Source: Winogradskyella psychrotolerans RS-3 (GTDB taxonomy: Bacteria; Bacteroidota; Bacteroidia; Flavobacteriales; Flavobacteriaceae). Taken from it: DNA of 64,000 nt. The notes under the pieces were generated by a model. The model was given only the letters and a program-made list of their open reading frames with translations, did not search any database and was not told the DNA's origin. The stretch lies in assembly GCF_000427335.1 (NCBI RefSeq), contig NZ_ATMR01000164.1, forward strand, positions 1 to 64,000, written 5' to 3'. The translations under genes were made by a program, and so were the position numbers. Position 1 is the stretch's first letter; each line of letters starts with the position of its first letter. Positions 18,423 through 27,428 of this stretch are shown piece after piece.

Positions 18423-19976
18423 ATGATAAAAGCCTTACAACTACGCATTAATTTGCAGCAAGAAAGACAACCCGATGGTTTGCTTAATAAAGCCGCCTAT
18501 GATTTGGGAATGAAATCTTCCGAAATTTCAGGAATAAAAGTTCTAAGGAAATCGATTGATGCACGTAAGCGCAATATTATGTTCAACTATAAAGTTGAAG
18601 TTTACATCAATGAACCTGTACCCGAAACTTCAGATTATCATTTTGATTATAAAGATGTATCTAACGCTAAACCTGTACACATTATTGGTTTTGGACCTGC
18701 AGGCATGTATGCCGCATTGCGTTGTATAGAACTTGGTTTTAAACCTATTGTTTTAGAACGCGGTAAAAATGTACAAGATCGTCGAAGAGATTTAAAAGCC
18801 ATCAACCAAGATCATTTTGTAAACGAAGATTCTAATTATTGCTTTGGTGAAGGAGGAGCTGGTACGTATTCTGATGGTAAATTATATACCAGAAGTTTAA
18901 AACGAGGAGATGTTAGAAGAATCTTTGAAAACTTAGTATATCACGGAGCAACAGATCAGATTTTAGTAGATGCGCATCCACATATCGGAACCAATAAATT
19001 ACCAAGAGTGGTTCAGAATATAAGAGAAAATATCATCAAATTTGGTGGTGAAGTTCATTTTGAAACTCGAGTTACTGACTTCACTATTAAGAATAATAAA
19101 ATAGTTGCTATTCAGCTTAACAATGATAATGAACTCGATGTTGAAAAAGTCATTCTAGCGACTGGCCATTCGGCAAGAGATATTTTTTACTTATTAAATG
19201 ATAAGAAGATTAAGCTTGAAGCAAAATCATTCGCCATGGGAGTCAGAGTTGAGCATCCACAAGAAATAATTGATGGCATTCAATACCATTGTAAAGGTGA
19301 GCAACGCGACGAGCTACTACCGGCAGCTTCATATAGCTTAGTGCAACAAGTAAATGACCGAGGTGTATATTCATTTTGTATGTGTCCTGGTGGATTCATA
19401 GTTCCTGCAGCCACAGCCAATGGTGAAGTTGTAGTCAATGGGATGTCGCCTTCTAAACGCAATAATAAATTCGCGAATTCTGGCATCGTAACGGAAATTA
19501 ATGCCGACAAAGATCTTTACAGATACGAACATTTTGGCCCTTTAAAAGCACTCGAATATCAAAAAGATTTAGAACGTTTAGCCTTCACCGCAGGGGGACG
19601 TAGACAATCTGCTCCTGCTCAAAGATTGACGGATTTTGTTGAAGGAAAATTATCTTCAAGTTTAAATGAAACCTCTTATCAACCTGGTTTAAATTCAGCA
19701 CCATTACATTCATTACTACCAAAAATCATTGGAGGATCCTTACGTAAAGGCTTTAAAGCTTTTGGCGAAAAAATGAAGGGCTATTATACCGAAGAAGCTA
19801 ATGTTATAGGAGTAGAATCTCGTACCTCATCACCTGTAAATATTCCAAGAACGGAAACTTTAGAACATCCTGAAATCACTAATTTGTTTCCTTGTGGAGA
19901 AGGTGGAGGTTATGCTGGTGGTATTGTATCTGCGGCAATGGATGGAGAACGTTGTGCGGAAGCGGCTTGTTCTTAG
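18423..19976 (+). CDS. NAD(P)/FAD-dependent oxidoreductase (COG2509 type)
   Basis: A 517-aa flavoprotein. After an N-terminal domain of about 80 residues comes the Rossmann FAD-binding motif IIGFGPAGMYAALR (near 92-105) and the second FAD contact ending VLATGHSARD. The family block GEGGAGTYSDGKLYTR is present, and the C-terminus ends with the FAD-binding segment GEGGGYAGGIVSAAMDG. This family is annotated as an uncharacterised FAD-dependent dehydrogenase; the substrate is not known. It is cytoplasmic, with no signal peptide or membrane helix, and is transcribed on its own from a near-leaderless promoter. It is common and well conserved in Bacteroidota. Confidence 0.87.
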   Translation: MIKALQLRINLQQERQPDGLLNKAAYDLGMKSSEISGIKVLRKSIDARKRNIMFNYKVEVYINEPVPETSDYHFDYKDVSNAKPVHIIGFGPAGMYAALRCIELGFKPIVLERGKNVQDRRRDLKAINQDHFVNEDSNYCFGEGGAGTYSDGKLYTRSLKRGDVRRIFENLVYHGATDQILVDAHPHIGTNKLPRVVQNIRENIIKFGGEVHFETRVTDFTIKNNKIVAIQLNNDNELDVEKVILATGHSARDIFYLLNDKKIKLEAKSFAMGVRVEHPQEIIDGIQYHCKGEQRDELLPAASYSLVQQVNDRGVYSFCMCPGGFIVPAATANGEVVVNGMSPSKRNNKFANSGIVTEINADKDLYRYEHFGPLKALEYQKDLERLAFTAGGRRQSAPAQRLTDFVEGKLSSSLNETSYQPGLNSAPLHSLLPKIIGGSLRKGFKAFGEKMKGYYTEEANVIGVESRTSSPVNIPRTETLEHPEITNLFPCGEGGGYAGGIVSAAMDGERCAEAACS

Positions 19977-20044
19977 AGTTTTCAATTAATTACGCACTAA
20001 CTGAAAACTGCGACTGAATACTGTAAACTGAAAATATTAATTCC

Positions 20045-20052
20045 TATTTTTG
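20045..20052 (+). promoter_or_regulatory. -7 element (TATTTTTG) of the fabD promoter
   Basis: TATTTTTG at 20045-20052 matches TAnnTTTG and lies 20 bp before the fabD ATG. No clear TTG was seen at the expected upstream spacing. Confidence 0.5.
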
Positions 20053-20072
20053 CAACTTAAATTAAAACACAA

Positions 20073-20966
20073 ATGAACGCATATATATTTCCAGGTCAAG
20101 GTGCTCAATTCTCAGGAATGGGACTAGACCTTTACGAAAATTCTCCTTTAGCACAAGAACTATTTGAAAAAGCTAATGATATTTTAGGTTTTCATATTAC
20201 AGACATTATGTTTGAGGGTTCTAAGGAAGATTTAATGCAAACTAAAGTCACTCAACCTGCTATCTTTTTACATTCTGTAATTTTGGCAAAAACACTTGGA
20301 GATAGCTTTAAGCCAGATATGGTTGCTGGTCATTCTCTTGGAGAATTCTCTGCGTTGGTTGCTGCAGGAGCATTAACGTTTGAAGACGGACTTAAATTAG
20401 TGTCTCAACGTGCCCAAGCCATGCAAAAAGCCTGTGAATTGCAACCAAGTACAATGGCTGCAGTTTTGGGTTTAGAAGATAATGTTGTTGAAGACATCTG
20501 TAAAACTATAGATGGAGTTGTTGTTCCTGCAAATTATAATTGCCCAGGTCAATTAGTTATTTCTGGAGACGTAGAAGCTATTAATAAAGCTTGTGAAGCT
20601 ATGAAAGACGCTGGTGCAAGACGCGCTCTAGTATTACCGGTTGGTGGAGCATTTCATTCTCCTTTAATGGAACCTGCTCGTGAAGAATTAGCAGCTGCCA
20701 TAGAAAACACAACATTTAGCAAACCTAATTGCCCAATATACCAAAACGTAACAGCGTCTGCTATTACCGATGAAAACGAAATTAAAGCTAATTTAATCTC
20801 ACAATTAACAGCACCTGTACGTTGGACACAATCTGTGCAACAAATGGTTGCTGATGGTGCAGTACATTTTACCGAAGTTGGTCCTGGAAAAGTATTACAA
20901 GGCTTAGTGAAAAAAATACACCGTGAAGCGGAAACGGCTTCAGCTACTTTTGAAATTAATGCCTAA
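20073..20966 (+). CDS. fabD: Malonyl CoA-acyl carrier protein transacylase
   Basis: A 297-aa cytoplasmic enzyme of type II fatty acid synthesis that loads malonate from CoA onto ACP. The N-terminal YIFPGQGAQFSGMG, the nucleophile elbow GHSLGEFSALVA (Ser88), the catalytic His in GGAFHSPLM (about 197) and the closing EVGPGKVLQGLVKKI are all as expected, and the length is standard. It is followed 11 bp later by lspA, so the two are probably co-transcribed, an unrelated pairing of housekeeping functions. It is not near the other fab genes, which are not in this window. Confidence 0.96.
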   Translation: MNAYIFPGQGAQFSGMGLDLYENSPLAQELFEKANDILGFHITDIMFEGSKEDLMQTKVTQPAIFLHSVILAKTLGDSFKPDMVAGHSLGEFSALVAAGALTFEDGLKLVSQRAQAMQKACELQPSTMAAVLGLEDNVVEDICKTIDGVVVPANYNCPGQLVISGDVEAINKACEAMKDAGARRALVLPVGGAFHSPLMEPAREELAAAIENTTFSKPNCPIYQNVTASAITDENEIKANLISQLTAPVRWTQSVQQMVADGAVHFTEVGPGKVLQGLVKKIHREAETASATFEINA

Positions 20967-20977
20967 AACTCACTGAT

Positions 20978-21481
20978 TTGAACAGAACACTATTTATCAT
21001 AATACTCATCGCATTTAATATTGCTATTGACCAAATTTCTAAAGTAATTGTTAGAACCACAATGATTAAAGGTGGGAGAGGGCAAATCAATGTAATACAA
21101 GATTATTTCCAACTCATTTGGGTCGAAAACAAAGGAGCTTTTTTAGGTATGGGAAGTGATATGAATCCAACTCTTAGATTAATCTTTTTATTAATTTTAC
21201 CAACCCTTGTTTTAGCTTACGTGATCTATTATATCATAAAAACTAAAGAATTAGACCGAATGAGCCTTATTGCTTTTTGCTGTATTGCAGGAGGAGGTAT
21301 AGCCAATGTCTTTGACCGTATTGTATTTGGCCAAGTCACTGACTTTTTCTATATTAATTTAGGTGGTGTATTTAAAACAGGCATCTTTAATGTTGCTGAT
21401 ATGTCTGTTACCATAGGAATGGTAATTTTACTTTTCAGTGGAATATTTAACAGCAAGAAGAAAGAAAACGTTTCTGTTTAG
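20978..21481 (+). CDS. lspA: Lipoprotein signal peptidase (signal peptidase II)
   Basis: A 167-aa inner-membrane aspartic peptidase that removes the signal peptide from diacylglyceryl prolipoproteins. It has four membrane helices and both catalytic aspartates, in FDRIVFGQVTDFF and FNVADMSVTIG, plus the NKGAFLG block. The best start is a TTG at 20978, which gives the standard MNRTLF... N-terminus; no in-frame ATG lies close by upstream. It follows fabD after 11 bp. Its activity is needed for the many lipoproteins encoded elsewhere in the window (SusD, GH16, GH17, GH30, PKD proteins). Confidence 0.94.
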   Translation: MNRTLFIIILIAFNIAIDQISKVIVRTTMIKGGRGQINVIQDYFQLIWVENKGAFLGMGSDMNPTLRLIFLLILPTLVLAYVIYYIIKTKELDRMSLIAFCCIAGGGIANVFDRIVFGQVTDFFYINLGGVFKTGIFNVADMSVTIGMVILLFSGIFNSKKKENVSV

Positions 21482-21491
21482 AGTTTTAAAA

Positions 21492-21683
21492 CTAACGCGC
21501 TAATTTACAGTCTTCGCAATCTTTAACTTCACCATAATACGTTTCTCTGTATTTATGAAGTGTTTTGTAAGGAATACTTAAGAATTGCTTTTTAATGTAG
21601 GTAACATTAGTTAACATTACACCCATTTTTTTCGTGAAGCGACCTTCTGTTTTGGTCTCTCTTTTAATACTAATCAATTTCAT
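21492..21683 (-). CDS. Small basic protein of unknown function
   Basis: A short frame of 63 aa from the ATG at 21683 (an ATG three codons earlier is possible). It is rich in Lys, Arg and Tyr (KLISIKRETKTEGRF, KTLHKYRETYYGE) and ends in the cysteine pair DCEDCKLAR. It converges with lspA, whose stop is 10 bp away. I do not recognise a family with confidence, but the strongly biased composition and clean reading frame make it more likely a real gene than chance. No signal peptide or membrane helix is present. Confidence 0.5.
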   Translation of the reverse strand: MKLISIKRETKTEGRFTKKMGVMLTNVTYIKKQFLSIPYKTLHKYRETYYGEVKDCEDCKLAR

Positions 21684-21872
21684 GTTGTTCAATTATCATT
21701 CACTACAAAGCAACGAAGATTGATGACCAACTCCAAGGAATCAGTGTTAAAACCTAGCTAACGGCTTTTGATATTATCATATTGAAAATCAGACACTAAA
21801 AGAATTAACATATTCGCAACGTTGTAGCTTGTCATTTACATATTCAATAAACGAAAAAGCACCTAAATTTGG

Positions 21873-23150
21873 CTATTTTTTGTAAATAACACCGTTTTTC
21901 ATAACAAAAATGACGTTTTCCATTGTAGAAATGGTTGTTATTGGATCGTCATTTACAGCAATAATATCGGCAATATAATTAGGTTTTATTTGCCCAATTT
22001 GGTCTTCCATACTTAGTAACATGGCATTGGTAATTGTCGCAGATTGAAGCGCTTCAATTGCTGGCATACCAGCTTCAACCATATAACCAAATTCTTTTGC
22101 ATTGTCACCATGATAAAACACTGCTGCATCTGTTCCGAAAGCAATTTTAACTCCTGCCTTGTAGGCTCTACCAAACATATCCTGAATTTTAGGTCCAATG
22201 TCTAAAGCTTTAGGCACTATGATTTCCGGATAATACCCTTCAATTTTTGCTTTGTCTGACACAAATTTTCCTGCTGTAATGGTTGGCACTAAATACACAT
22301 CGTGCTTTTTCATTAATTCCATAGTCTTAGCACTCATTAAAGTGCCATGCTCAATCGTTTTAACACCACCTAAAATGGCACGTTGCATGCCTTCATCTCC
22401 ATGTGCATGTGCTGCCACATGAAAACCGTAATCCTTAGCGGTCTCACAAATTGCTTTAATTTCTTCTGTTGAAAATTGTGGATTCTGACCGCTTTTAGCC
22501 ACACTTAAAACTCCGCCTGTTGCTGTTATTTTAATTAAATCAGCACCATTCTTATAACGCTGTCTTACGGCTTTTTTGGCGTCCTCTACTCCATTCACTA
22601 CGCCTTCCTTTGGTCCAGGATCACCCATTAGATTTTTACTAGAACCATTTGTTGGATCGGCATGCCCTCCTGTCGTTGCCAATGATTTACCTGCAGTAAA
22701 AATTCTTGGACCAACAATTTTTCCTGAGTTTATAGCATTTCGTAAGGCGATATTTACTCCAGAGCCTCCTAAATCTCTAACGGTTGTAAATCCACTCATT
22801 AAGGTGACTTTCGCATAATTTGTTGAATTAAAAGCGACATCTGCATCATTCAACGTGTATTTATTGAGATAAGATTTTGGACTCGTTTCGCCTTCAATAT
22901 GCACATGCATGTCTATTAATCCTGGCATTACGGTTTTAGATTTTAAATCAATTGTTACATCTTCATAATTTGTTGGATTGATATAACCATTTTCTACTGA
23001 AATAATCTTATCACCAGTAACAACTATCGTTTTCTCTATGAGTACTTTTCCAGATTTTGTATCAATTAATTTACCACAATGTAAATATGTACTTTGCGCT
23101 GTAAGCGTAACACCACAAAGCAATACAAAAATTCTAAGAAAAGTTTTCAT
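21873..23150 (-). CDS. Secreted metal-dependent amidohydrolase (M38/imidazolonepropionase-like)
   Basis: A 425-aa periplasmic or exported hydrolase with signal peptide MKTFLRIFVLLCGVTLTAQ. Metal ligands of the amidohydrolase superfamily are visible: HVHIEGE (first metal site), a Lys in DLIKITATGG that can be carboxylated, His in FHVAAHAHGDE and VKTIEHGTLM, and the terminal Asp in FGTDAAV. Relatives include Xaa-Pro dipeptidases and other exported dipeptidases acting on small amides. The specific substrate is unknown. The gene ends 150 bp from the small basic protein gene and is 15 bp downstream of galE on the same strand, so it could be in one transcript with it. Confidence 0.87.
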   Translation of the reverse strand: MKTFLRIFVLLCGVTLTAQSTYLHCGKLIDTKSGKVLIEKTIVVTGDKIISVENGYINPTNYEDVTIDLKSKTVMPGLIDMHVHIEGETSPKSYLNKYTLNDADVAFNSTNYAKVTLMSGFTTVRDLGGSGVNIALRNAINSGKIVGPRIFTAGKSLATTGGHADPTNGSSKNLMGDPGPKEGVVNGVEDAKKAVRQRYKNGADLIKITATGGVLSVAKSGQNPQFSTEEIKAICETAKDYGFHVAAHAHGDEGMQRAILGGVKTIEHGTLMSAKTMELMKKHDVYLVPTITAGKFVSDKAKIEGYYPEIIVPKALDIGPKIQDMFGRAYKAGVKIAFGTDAAVFYHGDNAKEFGYMVEAGMPAIEALQSATITNAMLLSMEDQIGQIKPNYIADIIAVNDDPITTISTMENVIFVMKNGVIYKK

Positions 23151-23165
23151 ATGATATGATTTAGT

Positions 23166-24185
23166 TTATTTCGTTCTAATTTTCTGTTCCCACTTCCAAG
23201 CGGAATCCATGGCATCATCTAAGGTTAATTCTGTTTTCCAACCTAAAACGTTGTTTGCTTTGGACGTTTCGGCATAAGCCGCAATGACATCTCCCTCTCT
23301 TCGATCTACGATTTTATAATTTAAAGATGTTCCTGAAACACGTTCAAATGACTGAACAGCTTCTAAAACAGTACTTCCTGTTCCAGTTCCAAGATTAAAA
23401 AACTCAAAATTAGAATCATTTTTAACATCTAATAAACGCTGTAAAGCTATGACATGGGCTTTTGCTAAATCCACCACATGGATATAATCTCTTACACAAG
23501 TACCGTCTGACGTTGGATAATCCCCTCCAAACACAGACAATTGCTCTCGCATACCGATTGCAGTTTGTGTTATAAAAGGTACTAAATTTTGTGGAACTCC
23601 AATGGGTAGTTCACCTATTTCTGTTGAATCATGCGCTCCAATTGGATTAAAATAACGTAAAGCAATTGCTTTTATATCTCCATTTACACGACAGGTATCT
23701 CTTATAATTTCTTCACCAATCTGCTTTGTATTTCCATAAGGAGATTCTGCTGGTTTCACAGGTGCATTTTCCGTAATTGGTAATTCATCTGCTTGTCCAT
23801 AAACAGTGCAAGACGAACTAAAGATAAAATTCTTCTTACTCAAACCTTTTAATTCTTGAAGCAAATAAACCAATGTGGCGATATTGTTTTCATAATACAT
23901 TAAAGGTTCGGCAACACTTTCTCCAACCGCTTTATTGGCTGCAAAATGAATAACTCCAACAATATCGTTATGACGTTTAAAAAAATCTTGAACGTCTGGT
24001 TTTACTTTTAAATCTAATTTCTCAAAAAGTGGTTTTTTGCCTGTAATAGTTGTGATGCCATCTAAAACTTCAATTGAAGAATTGGATAAATTATCTATAA
24101 TGACAACGTCATAGCCTTCATGTTGTAATTCTACTACGGTATGCGATCCTATAAACCCTAAACCACCTGTTACTAAAATTTTCAT
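23166..24185 (-). CDS. galE: UDP-glucose 4-epimerase
   Basis: A 339-aa short-chain dehydrogenase-like epimerase that interconverts UDP-glucose and UDP-galactose, feeding envelope polysaccharide synthesis. The NAD-binding motif is GGLGFIGSH, and the catalytic Ser-x(n)-YxxxK is seen in FSSSCTVYGQ and SPYGNTKQIGE. The start at 24185 puts the Rossmann motif directly after MKILVT. An ATG at 24236 would add 17 residues, but those are encoded by a dispersed DNA repeat and have no counterpart in GalE proteins. It lies downstream of a sugar aminotransferase gene on the same strand, which fits nucleotide-sugar metabolism for surface glycans. Confidence 0.93.
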   Translation of the reverse strand: MKILVTGGLGFIGSHTVVELQHEGYDVVIIDNLSNSSIEVLDGITTITGKKPLFEKLDLKVKPDVQDFFKRHNDIVGVIHFAANKAVGESVAEPLMYYENNIATLVYLLQELKGLSKKNFIFSSSCTVYGQADELPITENAPVKPAESPYGNTKQIGEEIIRDTCRVNGDIKAIALRYFNPIGAHDSTEIGELPIGVPQNLVPFITQTAIGMREQLSVFGGDYPTSDGTCVRDYIHVVDLAKAHVIALQRLLDVKNDSNFEFFNLGTGTGSTVLEAVQSFERVSGTSLNYKIVDRREGDVIAAYAETSKANNVLGWKTELTLDDAMDSAWKWEQKIRTK

Positions 24186-24210
24186 GTGTTTTTTATATAT
24201 TTTGCTTTCA

Positions 24211-24273
24211 AATGTCACATGCTGTTCACTATTCATCAGCCATTGGTTGACAAAGCTCTTAACATGCTCGTTT
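24211..24273. repeat. Dispersed 5'-leader repeat, copy 1
   Basis: A block of 23 bp (24211-24233) and a block AACATGCTCGTTT (24261-24273) also occur, in the same order and at similar spacing, at 32323-32376. Both copies lie 22-26 bp before the ATG of a minus-strand gene (here galE), separated from it by an AT-rich stretch and an identical ACACATG start context. Confidence 0.6.
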
Positions 24274-24277
24274 TATA

Positions 24278-25438
24278 TTATTTATTTGAATCGATAAAAC
24301 TTAAAACTGTACTTGTAATACATTCAATTTGTTCATCATCTAACTCTGTATGCATTGGAAGCGAAATCACAGATTTGATTAATGCATTTGTAACTGGAAA
24401 ATCTGATTCATTATAGCGATCATCCATATACGCTTTTTGTCTGTGCAATGGAATTGGATAATACACTCCACAAGGGATATTTTTTGATTGTAAGTGTACC
24501 ACTAAAGCATCTCTATCCACTCCTTTTAAATTAAGTGTATATTGATGAAACACATGGCAGTCACAAGTATCACAAATCCCTTCACACTCAGTTAAACCAG
24601 AAGGAATGATAATATTTGGATGATTATTAAAAGCCTCATTATATTTTCTTGCCGTATCTCGTCTTGCATTATTGTAGGCATCTAAATGTGGTAATTTAGC
24701 ATCTAAAACAGCCGCTTGAATAGAATCTAAACGTGAATTTACACCAACAACATCATGATGATAACGCTCGTACATACCGTGATTAACGATACCTCTAATT
24801 GCATGTGCTAACTCATCATCATTGGTAAAAATTGCTCCACCATCTCCGTAACAACCTAAGTTTTTTGATGGAAAAAATGATGTTGAAGCCACATCTCCTA
24901 TAACTCCAGCTTTGGTTTTACTACCATCTTTATGTGTATAACTTGCGCCAATAGCTTGCGCATTATCTTCAATTACGTATAAATTATGTGCTTTTGCTAA
25001 AGCCATAATAGCATCCATTTCTGCCGGAAGCCCAAATAAATGAACAGGAACAATAGCCTTAGTTTTTGGCGTAATTGCTTTTTCAATCGCAGCGACATCT
25101 ATATTAAACGTTACCGGATCAACATCAACTAAAACCGGAGTTAATTGCAGTAATGCAATAACCTCAACAGTGGCTGCGAACGTAAAATCTGCGGTAATGA
25201 CCTCATCTCCTGGCTGCAAACCTAAACCCATCATTGCAATTTGTAATGCATCCGTTCCGTTAGCACAAGGTATAACGTGTTTAACTCCTAAATAATTCTC
25301 AAGATTTTTTTGAAACTCATGTACTTTAGGTCCATTGATAAAAGTGGCATTATCCATTACGTCTTGAATCGAAGGATCTACTATATCTTTAATTTTGGCA
25401 TATTGACTTTGAAGGTCAACCATCTGTATTTTTTTCAT
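24278..25438 (-). CDS. DegT/DnrJ/EryC1/StrS-family sugar aminotransferase
   Basis: A 386-aa PLP enzyme that transfers an amino group from glutamate to a nucleotide-linked keto-sugar, used for surface polysaccharide sugars. Family features: CANGTDALQIAM (phosphate contact), VIEDNAQAIGA (Asp to pyridine N) and the PLP lysine in FFPSKNLGCYGDGG. The YYPIPLHRQKAY block near the C-terminus is typical of the WbpE/WlbE branch. An unusual cysteine-rich insert ECEGICDTCDCHVFHQY near residue 275 replaces the short strand seen in well-studied members. It precedes galE on the same strand and is opposite the KDO transferase gene, consistent with an envelope-sugar neighbourhood. Confidence 0.88.
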   Translation of the reverse strand: MKKIQMVDLQSQYAKIKDIVDPSIQDVMDNATFINGPKVHEFQKNLENYLGVKHVIPCANGTDALQIAMMGLGLQPGDEVITADFTFAATVEVIALLQLTPVLVDVDPVTFNIDVAAIEKAITPKTKAIVPVHLFGLPAEMDAIMALAKAHNLYVIEDNAQAIGASYTHKDGSKTKAGVIGDVASTSFFPSKNLGCYGDGGAIFTNDDELAHAIRGIVNHGMYERYHHDVVGVNSRLDSIQAAVLDAKLPHLDAYNNARRDTARKYNEAFNNHPNIIIPSGLTECEGICDTCDCHVFHQYTLNLKGVDRDALVVHLQSKNIPCGVYYPIPLHRQKAYMDDRYNESDFPVTNALIKSVISLPMHTELDDEQIECITSTVLSFIDSNK

Positions 25439-25556
25439 TGTGAAGACTACATTTTAGTGTAAATATAAAAAAGCGTAAAGCTATTAGCGAAAATACAAAA
25501 TTGTAAGCGCTATGACAACGCAATTAATTGAAAGAAATGTATTTTAGCACAAATCT

Positions 25557-26801
25557 TTGTTTTTGAAAGGACTCTATTCTATAGGAATTTACTTAGCTAG
25601 TTTTGTTGTTAAAATTGCGGCTTTATTCAATTCTAAATTGAAGCAAGGTGTCATTGGCAGAAAAAACACCTTTTCAAAGCTTCAATATATTATCAAATCA
25701 AAAGATAAAACCTTTTGGTTTCATTGTGCTTCTTTGGGAGAATACGAACAAGGCTTGCCCGTTTTTGAAGCTTTAAAAGCTAAACACCCTAATTATAAAG
25801 TGGTGTTATCCTTTTTTTCACCTTCTGGTTATGAGGTTAGAAAGAATACAAAAATTGCAGATGTCGTGGTTTACCTTCCTCTAGATACTACAGCAAATGC
25901 TAAACGGTTTTTAGATTTAGTGAATCCAGATTATATCCTATTTGTGAAATATGAAATCTGGCCTAATTTTCTACATGAAATCAAAAAGCGTGACTTAAAA
26001 GCGATTTTAATTTCTGCTGCGTTTCGGAAAGACCAAGCCTTTTTTAAATGGTATGGAAGCTATGCAAAGTCCGCTCTGTTTGGATTCAAGCATATTTTCA
26101 CACAGAATGAAAATTCTAAATCGCTCCTTGAAGGTATTAATTATAATTCCGTTTCGGTTTCTGGAGACACCAGATTTGATCGTGTTTCGAATCAACTAAA
26201 AATTGATAATACCGTTACATTTATTGAAGACTTTAAAGATGACAAATTATGTGTGGTCTTTGGAAGTTCTTGGCCAGATGATGACAAATTATATATGGAT
26301 TTTATAAATTCTAATGAAAATTTAGATGTCAAATTTGTGATTGCTCCACATAATATAAAACCGAGTTATGTGGCTTCTTTAAAATCCCAATTAAACGTAA
26401 AAACGATTTGTTATTCAGAATTAACTGAACATCAAAATTTAGCCGATTACAAGGTCTTTATTTTAGACACTATTGGCTATTTAAGTAAAGCTTATAGCTA
26501 TGCAGATATTGCTTACGTTGGTGGAGGTGCAGGAACAACTGGTTTGCATAATATACTAGAGCCTGCAGTATTTGGAATCCCAATTCTTATAGGAAAAAAT
26601 TATGAGAAGTTTCCAGAAGCTAAAACGCTTATTGATTTAGGAGGAGTTACTAGTTTAGGTAGTTCTTCAGCCTTCAATGCTTCTTTAAACGCTTTAATTA
26701 CTGACGATGTATTGAGAAAAAGACAAGGTGATATTACTAAATCTTATATTCATTCTAATATTGGTGCTGTTGTAAAAATCATGGACTATTTAGAATCCTA
26801 A
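25557..26801 (+). CDS. waaA: 3-deoxy-D-manno-octulosonic acid transferase
   Basis: A 414-aa inner-membrane-anchored glycosyltransferase (WaaA/KdtA) that adds KDO from CMP-KDO to lipid A precursor. It has an N-terminal membrane anchor (YSIGIYLASFVVKIAALF), the HCASLGEYEQGLP motif with the conserved catalytic-region Glu, and the C-terminal donor-binding segment GGGAGTTGLHNILEPAVFG. No suitable ATG is present; a TTG at 25557 (or one two codons later) is the likely start. Its stop is directly adjacent to the convergent AlkB-like gene. It belongs functionally with the aminotransferase and galE genes upstream. Confidence 0.92.
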   Translation: MFLKGLYSIGIYLASFVVKIAALFNSKLKQGVIGRKNTFSKLQYIIKSKDKTFWFHCASLGEYEQGLPVFEALKAKHPNYKVVLSFFSPSGYEVRKNTKIADVVVYLPLDTTANAKRFLDLVNPDYILFVKYEIWPNFLHEIKKRDLKAILISAAFRKDQAFFKWYGSYAKSALFGFKHIFTQNENSKSLLEGINYNSVSVSGDTRFDRVSNQLKIDNTVTFIEDFKDDKLCVVFGSSWPDDDKLYMDFINSNENLDVKFVIAPHNIKPSYVASLKSQLNVKTICYSELTEHQNLADYKVFILDTIGYLSKAYSYADIAYVGGGAGTTGLHNILEPAVFGIPILIGKNYEKFPEAKTLIDLGGVTSLGSSSAFNASLNALITDDVLRKRQGDITKSYIHSNIGAVVKIMDYLES

Positions 26802-27404
26802 TTAAGATTCTATAGTACGAAACGTTAAGTTTATTCTCGGTGTTTTCACTTTTTTAGTTGGTGGCAAGCGGTGTAACCAATGGGTTTGAGTTGATCCTTT
26901 CATCACTAACAAACTGCCTTTTTCCAATAGAATAGAAACATTTTGCTTAGTCTCTTTATGTTTAAATAAGAATTTACGTTCTGCACCAAAACTTAAAGAC
27001 GCAATGGCTCCGTTCTTTTTTAAATCCTTTTCGCCATCACTATGCCAAGCCATACCTTCTTCTCCACTATGGTATAAATTAAGTAAGCATGAGTTAAAAG
27101 TTTCTCCTGTTTTGGCTTCTACCATTTTCTTGAGTTCTAAGAGCTCTTTATTCCATGGTAATGCCGATTTTGTAGTTTTGGAATAGGTATAATTAAATGG
27201 TTGATCTCCATACCAAGCTACTTTTCGTTTAGTGATAATTAGTTTTCCAAAAATGATCGCTTTATCATTTTTCCAATCAATATGTTGAAGTAATTTTTTG
27301 TAATATTCTTGTGCTTTTTCAATAGTCATTATGGAGCCATAATAATTGACTTCGCCATCAAATGGTAAAAGATTAGCATCTATTTCAGAATTAAATAAGT
27401 CCAT
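26802..27404 (-). CDS. AlkB-like 2-oxoglutarate/Fe(II) dioxygenase
   Basis: A 200-aa cytoplasmic oxygenase probably repairing alkylated bases in nucleic acids. The iron ligands are the His and Asp in GMAWHSDGEKDL and a distal His in THWLHRLPPT; the 2-oxoglutarate-binding Arg is in PRINLTFR. A conserved nucleotide-lid segment (KVAWYGDQPFNYTYS) is also present, as in ALKBH2/3-like bacterial proteins. It converges tail-to-tail with the KDO transferase gene and lies upstream of nothing obviously related. It is monocistronic or at most the terminal gene of its transcript. Confidence 0.88.
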   Translation of the reverse strand: MDLFNSEIDANLLPFDGEVNYYGSIMTIEKAQEYYKKLLQHIDWKNDKAIIFGKLIITKRKVAWYGDQPFNYTYSKTTKSALPWNKELLELKKMVEAKTGETFNSCLLNLYHSGEEGMAWHSDGEKDLKKNGAIASLSFGAERKFLFKHKETKQNVSILLEKGSLLVMKGSTQTHWLHRLPPTKKVKTPRINLTFRTIES

Positions 27405-27428
27405 TGTTTTAAATTCAATACAACCGTT

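Noticed and set aside
24186..24236. N-terminal extension of galE from an upstream ATG
   Set aside because: The 17 added residues are encoded by the dispersed leader repeat and precede a complete GalE N-terminus; the internal ATG at 24185 is the better start.
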